Shown here one piece after another: positions 5,365 through 11,526 of a stretch of 11,526 nucleotides of DNA. The translations under genes were made by a program, and so were the position numbers. The notes under the pieces were generated by a model. That model had not been told where the DNA came from, made no database searches, and saw only the letters and a list, made by a program, of their open reading frames with translations. The DNA comes from DAOSVX01 sp035379765 (GTDB taxonomy: Bacteria; Bacillota_I; Bacilli_A; RF39; UBA660), in the NCBI GenBank assembly GCA_035379765.1, contig DAOSVX010000020.1, positions 1 to 11,526 of the forward strand. Reading direction: 5' to 3'. The stretch's first letter is position 1. The number at the start of each line of letters is the position of its first letter.

Positions 5365-7379
5365 AAAACGGTAAAAAGTTTATTTTAATAGGAATAGGGA
5401 TAGCTTTTCTAATAGGATTAGGAATATTTTTCTATCTAACATTAAGCGATAAAAATAGGCTTACAATAGTTGAAAAAGAATGGATAAATAAAAATAAAGA
5501 TTCAGTAATAAATGTTGCTGTAGTTAACGATATAAATAATTTTGGCAAGGATGGTAATGGAGTTTATTTTGAATTTTTAAATGATTTTGCTGATGAGTAT
5601 GGATTTACTATTAACTCTGTGCCTTTTAATTATGGTACAGAAAGTAGTGGATTAAGATTATCTATCAAACATACCTTAGATGATACCGATCAAACCTTTT
5701 ATAAAGATCATTATGTTTTAGTAAGTAAAGAAGATGAGGTAATAACTGATTTAGATTCTTTAAGTGACGGTAAAATAGCTATACTATCTAGTGATGAAGA
5801 TTCGGTTAACGAATATTTACCAGGATTAACTTTTGTTACTTATGATAACAGAGTTTCTTTAATGGATGGAGTTTTATCAAATACTGAAGTAACTTATGCA
5901 ATAGTACCTCTTAATATGTTTATTGATCAAATCTTAACAAATAACTATTATATTGTTTATCATTTTAGTGAAATACCTATTTATTATACATTGTCTTTTC
6001 CTAATGATGATACATTTGCTTCTATAATGACTAAATATAGTAATAACTGGATTAAAAGCAACTTAGAAGAAAGTCTTAATCAGAATAATTTAGATCTTTT
6101 TCTGGAAAACTTAGATATTCAAGAAAAAGATAAGGATGTCTTAACTAGTAAAGTTTATAATTATGGAGCTATTTTGAGTACACCATTTGAAGTTATTTCT
6201 TCAAATAACTTTGGAGGAATAGCTAGTGTATATTTACAAAAATTTAGTGATTTTAGTGGAGTAGAATTTAAATATCTAAATTATAAAAAAGTAAGTAATT
6301 TACAGAAAGCTATAAAAAATAATGATATAGATTTATATTTTAATTATCAAAATGTAGAAAGTGCTTATACTGATATAAATACTTTAATTAATACTACAGT
6401 TGATATAATTGCTCCAAAAGATAATTATATTGTTATTGATTCTTTTGAGTCATTAAAAGGTAAAACAGTTTATGCTTTAGAAAACAGTAATGTTTATTAT
6501 TATTTAAATAATTTATCTGGTATAGATGTAAAGACTTATGCTAATGATCGAGAACTGCTAAAACTTAAAAACAAAGATGTTTTAATAGCTATGGATAATA
6601 CCACTTTTGAATATTATATTAATTATGGTTTAGATAATTTTTCTTTAAGATATTCTAAAGAAATATCAAGTCCATACACATTTAAGTTAAATGGAGATGC
6701 TACATTAAACAAACTATTTAGTAAATATATTGGTTCTTTAGATCCTAAAGAAGTTGAGTATGAAGGATTAGCTAGTTTCACAGAAATTAGACAAAATAGT
6801 TTGTTGCTATCAAGACTAGCTATTTATGCTTTAATAGTTATATCTTTAGGGATAGGAGCTTTAATAATAATAATTAAGAGAAGAAAAAAACTAAAAATAA
6901 GTAAAAAAATAAGTAAAGAAGATAGAATGAAATATATTGATGTTTTAACTTCCTTAAAAAATAGAAATTATTTATCTGATAATGTTGAAGGATGGAATAA
7001 AAACACTATTTATCCCCAAGCAGCCATTGTTGTAGATTTAAATAATGTAAAATATATTAATGATACATATGGTACAACTGAAGGAGATAAACAAATAAAA
7101 GCGGCTGCTAATATTTTAATAAAAACCCAATTGGATAATTCTGATATGATTAGAACTGATGGTAATGAGTATTTAATTTATTTAATTGGTTATGAAGAAA
7201 AGAGAATAGTTAGTTATATTCGTAAGCTTTATAAAGAGTTTAATCATTTACCATATGAATATGGAGCAGCTATAGGTTATAGTATGAGAACTGATGATAT
7301 AAAAACTATTGATGATGCTATAAATGAAGCTACTTTAGATATGAGAAGTAAAAAAGAAAGCCGAGAAACTAAGGTATGA
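5361..7379 (+). CDS. Membrane receptor with tandem solute-binding-type domains and a degenerate GGDEF domain
   Basis: This 672-residue protein has an N-terminal membrane segment (about 7-27) and a long external region. The external region begins with IVEKEWINKNKDSVINVAVV (36-55), which resembles the start of the Venus-flytrap domains of BvgS-type sensors (family 3 solute-binding fold). Two such domains seem present, about 36-250 and 265-460. A second membrane segment lies at about 483-505, followed by a basic cytoplasmic linker. The cytoplasmic part (about 520-665) is a GGDEF domain: DVLTSLKNR (527-535), VVDLNNVKYINDTYG (557-571, keeping metal-site D559), and the signature read as RTDGNEY (598-604). 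DGNEY replaces GGDEF and no RxxD inhibitory site precedes it, so cyclic-di-GMP synthesis is doubtful; it may bind nucleotide or act as a signalling scaffold. Both ends overlap neighbours by 4 nt. The ligand is unknown; amino acids or small peptides are usual for this fold. Confidence 0.85.
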   Translation: MKNGKKFILIGIGIAFLIGLGIFFYLTLSDKNRLTIVEKEWINKNKDSVINVAVVNDINNFGKDGNGVYFEFLNDFADEYGFTINSVPFNYGTESSGLRLSIKHTLDDTDQTFYKDHYVLVSKEDEVITDLDSLSDGKIAILSSDEDSVNEYLPGLTFVTYDNRVSLMDGVLSNTEVTYAIVPLNMFIDQILTNNYYIVYHFSEIPIYYTLSFPNDDTFASIMTKYSNNWIKSNLEESLNQNNLDLFLENLDIQEKDKDVLTSKVYNYGAILSTPFEVISSNNFGGIASVYLQKFSDFSGVEFKYLNYKKVSNLQKAIKNNDIDLYFNYQNVESAYTDINTLINTTVDIIAPKDNYIVIDSFESLKGKTVYALENSNVYYYLNNLSGIDVKTYANDRELLKLKNKDVLIAMDNTTFEYYINYGLDNFSLRYSKEISSPYTFKLNGDATLNKLFSKYIGSLDPKEVEYEGLASFTEIRQNSLLLSRLAIYALIVISLGIGALIIIIKRRKKLKISKKISKEDRMKYIDVLTSLKNRNYLSDNVEGWNKNTIYPQAAIVVDLNNVKYINDTYGTTEGDKQIKAAANILIKTQLDNSDMIRTDGNEYLIYLIGYEEKRIVSYIRKLYKEFNHLPYEYGAAIGYSMRTDDIKTIDDAINEATLDMRSKKESRETKV

Positions 7380-8227
7380 AAATAAAAAAGAAAGCTAAGA
7401 AGGTTTTTAATAATTTTTTAAAAATTATTAAAAGGCCTGATATGTCTATATTACCTGGGCAATTGGCTTTTTTCTTTGTATTGTCAGTTGTCCCCATAAT
7501 AACTTTAATAGGTTATGGAGCTACTTTTCTTCATCTTCCTATAAGTTTTATAAATGATTTTATAAGTAGTACTTTTTCCGCTAAAATAGCTGATTTAATT
7601 ACTCCTAGTTTGGGTGATATATCTTTTAGTTTAAGATTTGCCATTTTAGCAGTTACATGTATCTATATTGCTTCTAATGGTTGTAAATCATTAATTTTAA
7701 CATCTAATGCTGTTTATGGACTTAAAAATGGTAATAACATCAAAATAAGAACTAAAGCTATCATTATGGCTTTAATTATTGTAGTTTTATTTTTATTTAT
7801 TTTAGTAGTTCCTTTGTTTGGTAGTAAAATATTAGAACTAATTCAAAACACTAATATAAGTGATACTGCTCAAAGAAACATTAGGATAATTTTTATGTTG
7901 TTAAAAGGACCTTTTACTTGGTTTGTATTATTTGTATTTATAAAATTACTTTATACTATGGCTCCTAATAAAAAAATACCAAGTGCTTATGTTAATGCCG
8001 GAGCAATCTTTACTTAAGTTGGGTGGGCTTTATCAACGGCTATATATTCATATTATATTGCCAATTTTGCTAAATATGATCTTCTTTATGCGGGATTATC
8101 AAATATAGTTATTTTAATGTTATGGGTCTATCTTTTGGCAAATATATTCGTTTTTGGTTTAGCAATTAACTTTAATCACGAAAAAGATTTAATGAAAACA
8201 GGTGTAATTAAGACTATAAATGAGTAA
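7376..8227 (+). pseudogene. YihY/BrkB-family membrane protein, interrupted by an in-frame TAA
   Basis: The frame from ATG 7376 encodes 213 residues and stops at TAA 8015-8017. The same frame then continues without another stop for 69 codons to TAA 8225-8227. Ignoring the first stop, the length is about 283, normal for YihY/BrkB proteins (often mislabelled ribonuclease BN), polytopic inner-membrane proteins of unclear role. Family marks include PGQLAFFFVLSVVPIITLIG (27-46), ASNGCKSL (99-106), LLYTMAPNKKIP (191-202) and NAGAIFT just before the stop. After it come VGWALSTAIYSYYIANFAKY and LMLWVYLLANIFVFGLAINF, the expected last two membrane helices. A single base change from TCA (Ser) or TTA (Leu) would explain the stop. 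Sequencing error, recent nonsense mutation or read-through are all possible. Truncated at 213, it would lose those helices. It overlaps the receptor gene by 4 nt (ATGA at 7376-7379). Confidence 0.85.
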
Positions 8228-8237
8228 ATAAAAATAG

Positions 8238-8243
8238 TATAAT
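8238..8243 (+). promoter_or_regulatory. Probable -10 element for the LtaS-type gene
   Basis: A perfect TATAAT in the 34-nt gap between the yihY-like gene and the next start, in the context TAGTATAAT that is also seen at the 4857 promoter. The -35 position (about 8215-8220, TATAAA) matches only 3 of 6 and no TG extension is present, so the promoter may be weak. The ribosome binding site GGTGAT at 8253-8258 follows. Confidence 0.5.
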
Positions 8244-8261
8244 ATTAATTATGGTGATAGT

Positions 8262-10220
8262 ATGCAAAAAATAAAACTAAAATTGTTTTTTTATTATTTC
8301 ATAATTATTTTATATTTAGAAGTAATATTTAAAATTTTTACATTTAATAAACTATTTGATCTAGGTTTATTATATGCTTTTATATTTACAATACCATTAG
8401 CTTTATTTTTAGCTTTTTTAAGTAATTTATCTAAACCTAAATTTAATAAATTTTTAGTTTTCTTTTTTACAATAGTATTATCTATTTTGTTTTCTTTTCA
8501 TTATATTCATCATAAACTATTTTCGACTATATTTTCTTTTTTAAATATTGGACTTGCTAGTCAAGCGTGGGATTTTAGAGCAATTGTTTTAAGTCAAATA
8601 GTAAACTCTTGGTATCATTTAATATTACTTTTATTACCAATAATATTGCTTATTATATTTAAAAAGCATCTTAGTTTTGATAAAACTTTATTAAAAGAAA
8701 AATTATTAACTTTAGGTATAGCTTTTATTTCTTTTGGATTATCTTTATTACTTTTATTACCAACTAAAAGTGTTTTATATTCGCCTTATGAAATGTATTT
8801 TCTAACCAATGATCCAACTGTTAGTGCTAATACACTGGGTCTTTTAACAACTATTAGGTTAGATATTAAAAGAGTAATATTTGGTTTTGATAATCAAAAT
8901 ATTTATATTGAAAAAAACGCTTCAATAAAAACGGAAGAGAAAACAGAATATAATATGGTAGATATAGATTTTGATACTTTAATAGCTAATACTACTGATG
9001 ATACCTTAAAAGAAATGCATAATTATTTTAAAAATGAAACACCTACTAATAAAAGTGAATATACAGGTATTTATGAAGGCAAGAATTTAATTTTCATCAT
9101 TGCGGAAGGCTTTAATGAAATAGCTGTTAAAGAAGATGTTACACCAACTCTTTATAAACTGGCTAATGAAGGGATTGTTTTTGATAATTTTTATTCACCA
9201 ATCTTTTTAAGTACTACCGGAGGAGAGTATCAAGCTATGAATGCTGCAGTAGTAACTGATAAAGGAAGAAATGCTTGGTATCCTGGTGATAAATATTTAC
9301 CATATGCTTTAGGTAATGCTTTTAGTAATATTGGGTATACAACTTATGCTTTCCATGATTGGAGTTATACTTATTATAAAAGACAAAAAACTATGCCAGA
9401 ACTAGGTTTTAGTAATTATCTTGGGTGTGGTAATGGTATGGAAGATAGAATGAATTGTAAACAATGGCCACCTAGTGATATATCTATGATGGAAGTAACA
9501 ATTGATGATTATCTAGCAAATGATGAACCATTTGTAACTTATTATTTTACTGTTAGTGGTCATACCCATTATAATTGGACTGGTAATAGTATTGCTCATA
9601 AAAATAAAGTTTTAGTAGAAGATTTGGATTATAGCGAAACAGCTAAAGCTTACTTAGCAACGCAGATAGAATTAGATAAAGCTTTAGAATTATTAATTGA
9701 TAAACTAGAAGCCGCTGGTAAATTAGATGATACTGTTATTGCTTTAGTAGGAGATCATCATCCTTATAATATGGCTACGGGAGTATCTGATGTTAGTGAT
9801 TTAACTATTATTAACGAGTTATCCGATCGCGAAGAAGAAAAAGATGCCATAATTGAAGTAAATCGTAGTAATTTTATTCTTTGGAATTCTACTACCGAAA
9901 CAGTTCATATATCTAAAGTAGGTAGTCAAACAGATGTTTTACCAACGCTTTTAAACTTATTTGGTATGGAGTATGATTCCCGACTTTTAATTGGTAAAGA
10001 TTTATTAAGTGATGGGGAAGGAATAGCAATATTTTCTGATCGTAGTTGGGTAACTGATAAAGGTAGATATTATGCATCTACTAAAACTTTTATTTTAAAA
10101 GATAACGAGACGGTTGCTGAAGATTATGTTGATACCATAAATAAAAAAGTTTCTAATGAATTTACCATGAGTAGTTTGTTAATGACTAAAGATTACTACA
10201 AGATAGTATTAGGAGGATAA
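8262..10220 (+). CDS. LTA synthase family polyglycerolphosphate transferase (LtaS-type sulfatase fold)
   Basis: This 652-residue membrane enzyme resembles those that move glycerolphosphate from phosphatidylglycerol onto lipoteichoic acid outside the membrane. Five membrane segments are visible in the N-terminal part (about 8-27, 32-53, 63-80, 116-134, 148-167), the LtaS layout. The extracellular alkaline-phosphatase-like domain spans about 272-590. Candidate metal and catalytic residues are E282 (FIIAEGFNE), the nucleophile T318 or T319 (LSTTGGEYQ), H434 (VSGHTHY) and D498/H499 (VGDHHPYN), matching the roles of E255, T300, H416, D475 and H476 in S. aureus LtaS. The segment TDVLPTLLNLFGME (557-570) is also typical. 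It may be true LtaS or a paralogue that primes or modifies a related polymer. The start ATG 8262 has GGTGAT at 8253-8258. asnB follows after 1 nt, so the two are cotranscribed. Confidence 0.9.
   Translation: MQKIKLKLFFYYFIIILYLEVIFKIFTFNKLFDLGLLYAFIFTIPLALFLAFLSNLSKPKFNKFLVFFFTIVLSILFSFHYIHHKLFSTIFSFLNIGLASQAWDFRAIVLSQIVNSWYHLILLLLPIILLIIFKKHLSFDKTLLKEKLLTLGIAFISFGLSLLLLLPTKSVLYSPYEMYFLTNDPTVSANTLGLLTTIRLDIKRVIFGFDNQNIYIEKNASIKTEEKTEYNMVDIDFDTLIANTTDDTLKEMHNYFKNETPTNKSEYTGIYEGKNLIFIIAEGFNEIAVKEDVTPTLYKLANEGIVFDNFYSPIFLSTTGGEYQAMNAAVVTDKGRNAWYPGDKYLPYALGNAFSNIGYTTYAFHDWSYTYYKRQKTMPELGFSNYLGCGNGMEDRMNCKQWPPSDISMMEVTIDDYLANDEPFVTYYFTVSGHTHYNWTGNSIAHKNKVLVEDLDYSETAKAYLATQIELDKALELLIDKLEAAGKLDDTVIALVGDHHPYNMATGVSDVSDLTIINELSDREEEKDAIIEVNRSNFILWNSTTETVHISKVGSQTDVLPTLLNLFGMEYDSRLLIGKDLLSDGEGIAIFSDRSWVTDKGRYYASTKTFILKDNETVAEDYVDTINKKVSNEFTMSSLLMTKDYYKIVLGG
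10211..10216 (+). promoter_or_regulatory. Ribosome binding site of asnB inside the end of the upstream gene
   Basis: A consensus AGGAGG overlaps the last codons of the LtaS-type gene (it codes part of the terminal Leu-Gly-Gly), 5 nt before ATG 10222. It is the strongest Shine-Dalgarno in the window and implies efficient translation of asnB from the shared transcript. Confidence 0.8.
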
Positions 10221-10221
10221 T

Positions 10222-11526
10222 ATGTGTGGAATAGTAGGATTTGTTGATAAGGAAAAACATAAAGAAGAAACTATTAAAAAAATGATGATGAGAATTAATC
10301 ATCGAGGTCCTGATGGAGAAGGAACATTCATTGATGAAGACATTGCTCTAGGTCATAAAAGATTATCTATAATCGACTTAAATACTGGTAATCAACCAAT
10401 GTTTAATGAAAACGAAAGATATGTTATTATATTTAATGGCGAAATATATAATTATCTAGAATTAAAAGAAGAATTGCTTAAAAAAGATCATTATTTTAAA
10501 ACTACTAGTGATACTGAAGTATTACTTCATGGTTATGAAGAATATGGTTATAATTTATTACAAAGACTTCGTGGGATGTTTGCTTTTGTTATTTGGGATA
10601 GAGAAAAAAAAGAACTATTTGGAGCTAGAGATAATTTTGGCATAAAACCATTTTATTATTATCAAAATGAAAATGTATTTATGTTTGCTTCCGAAATAAA
10701 AGCTTTTCTAGATCATCCTAAATTTAAAAAAGAACTAAACAAAGAAATATTACCTTTATATTTATCATTTAATTATTCACCTACGGAAGATACTTTCTTT
10801 AAAGGCGTTAAAAAACTAGAACCAGGGCATTTTTTAGTATATAAAAATGGTAAATTAATTATTAAAAGATACTTTAAGCTTACCTTTAATGAAAAAGAGC
10901 AACCAGAAGCTAAAGCTGTTGAAGAAATAGCTAATATTATGAAAGATTCTGTAAAAAAACATATGTTAGCTGATGTTGAAGTAGGATCATTTCTATCAAG
11001 TGGGATAGATTCTTCTTACTTAGTTGCTTTAGCTAGACCAGATAAAACTTATACAGTTGGTTATAAAATAAGTAAATATAATGAAATAAGTTACGCCGAA
11101 GATTTAGCCAAAAAACTAAATATCAATAATACTAGTAAGATAATAACTAAGGAAGAATATTTTAAAGTTATTCCGAAAATAATGTATCATATGGATGAAC
11201 CTTTAGCTGATCCGGCTGCTGTGGCATTATATTTTGTATCTAAACTAGCTAGTAAAGATGTTAAAGTAGTTTTATCTGGTGAAGGAGCAGATGAGTTCTT
11301 TGGGGGATATAACTATTACAGAGAAGAAGTAGATTATAAATTTTATAATAAAATTCCTTTCTTTATTAGACATGCTATTTCTAGTGTATGTAAGTTATTA
11401 CCAGAAGTAAGAGGAATAAACTTTTTAGTTAGAAGAGGCCAGAAGTTAGAAGATAACTATATTGGTGTTAACAAAGTATTTAGTGAAAAAGAAAGAAAAA
11501 AAATTATTAATTTTAAAGATAAAGAG
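10222..11526 (+). CDS. asnB: Glutamine-hydrolysing asparagine synthase AsnB, 5' part (runs off the window)
   Basis: This is an open frame of 435 codons with no stop before the window end; complete AsnB proteins have about 600-640 residues. The enzyme makes asparagine from aspartate, ATP and glutamine in the cytosol. The N-terminal class II glutaminase begins MCGIVGF with the catalytic Cys2 exposed after removal of Met. It keeps NHRGPDGEG, GHKRLSIIDL, FNGEIYNY and DTEVLLHGYEEYG. The synthetase domain has the ATP-pyrophosphatase loop SSGIDSS (259-265), YAEDLAKKL, and LSGEGADEFFGGYNYY (351-366). All key residues seen are intact. It starts 1 nt after the LtaS-type stop with a strong AGGAGG. AsnB paralogues can instead amidate meso-diaminopimelate in peptidoglycan (LtsA/Bacillus AsnB type). 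The envelope neighbour makes that possible, but the sequence does not decide it. Confidence 0.95.
   Translation, partial: MCGIVGFVDKEKHKEETIKKMMMRINHRGPDGEGTFIDEDIALGHKRLSIIDLNTGNQPMFNENERYVIIFNGEIYNYLELKEELLKKDHYFKTTSDTEVLLHGYEEYGYNLLQRLRGMFAFVIWDREKKELFGARDNFGIKPFYYYQNENVFMFASEIKAFLDHPKFKKELNKEILPLYLSFNYSPTEDTFFKGVKKLEPGHFLVYKNGKLIIKRYFKLTFNEKEQPEAKAVEEIANIMKDSVKKHMLADVEVGSFLSSGIDSSYLVALARPDKTYTVGYKISKYNEISYAEDLAKKLNINNTSKIITKEEYFKVIPKIMYHMDEPLADPAAVALYFVSKLASKDVKVVLSGEGADEFFGGYNYYREEVDYKFYNKIPFFIRHAISSVCKLLPEVRGINFLVRRGQKLEDNYIGVNKVFSEKERKKIINFKDKE

Noticed and set aside
2509..7379. Mycoplasma-like code with TGA read as tryptophan
   Set aside because: Three ATGA stop/start junctions (2509, 5361, 7376) make sense only if TGA is a stop, and conserved tryptophans are coded TGG.
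8018..8227. Downstream part of the YihY-type frame as a separate small gene
   Set aside because: It has no start codon with a ribosome binding site near its beginning, and its sequence continues the family's C-terminal helices in the same frame.

Overview
This window reads as chromosomal DNA of a very AT-rich Gram-positive bacterium (phylum Bacillota, Bacilli-like). The grounds are a PcrA-type helicase and an NAD-dependent LigA in the same region, a lipoteichoic-acid-synthase-type enzyme, Bacillus-like sigma-A promoters, and Shine-Dalgarno sequences built on (A)GGAGG or GGTGAT. TGA is a real stop here: three ATGA stop/start overlaps depend on it. This argues against the Mycoplasma code. The lineage is inferred; no rRNA gene is present to confirm it. 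All genes lie on the + strand and the region is nearly gap-free.

Layout. (1) 3-1292 is the 3' part of pcrA, followed after 1 nt by a sugar-phosphate nucleotidyltransferase-type gene (1294-2184). (2) 2192-2819 is a self-contained RelB/DinJ-YafQ type II toxin-antitoxin cassette with its own promoter, a short palindrome in the promoter spacer and an intrinsic terminator. (3) 2819-4832 is ligA, read from an extended -10 promoter directly after that terminator. In many Bacilli pcrA and ligA are adjacent, so the nucleotidyltransferase and the toxin-antitoxin pair look like insertions into that pair. (4) 4834-8227 is a tightly coupled three-gene unit behind a good promoter: a small membrane-anchored protein of unknown function, a receptor-like protein with two extracytoplasmic solute-binding-type domains and a degenerate GGDEF domain, and a YihY/BrkB-family membrane protein whose frame is broken by a TAA stop. 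(5) 8238-11526 is an LtaS-type polyglycerolphosphate transferase followed by asnB, which runs off the window.

Most notable is block 4. A BvgS-like sensor ectodomain is joined to a GGDEF domain reading DGNEY at its signature. It is translationally coupled to an unknown small membrane protein upstream and to a YihY-type gene downstream that carries a single in-frame nonsense codon with an otherwise intact C-terminal part. The rest is ordinary housekeeping and envelope metabolism. No rRNA, tRNA, CRISPR array, insertion sequence or integrase was seen, and no stretch over 300 bases lacks a gene.
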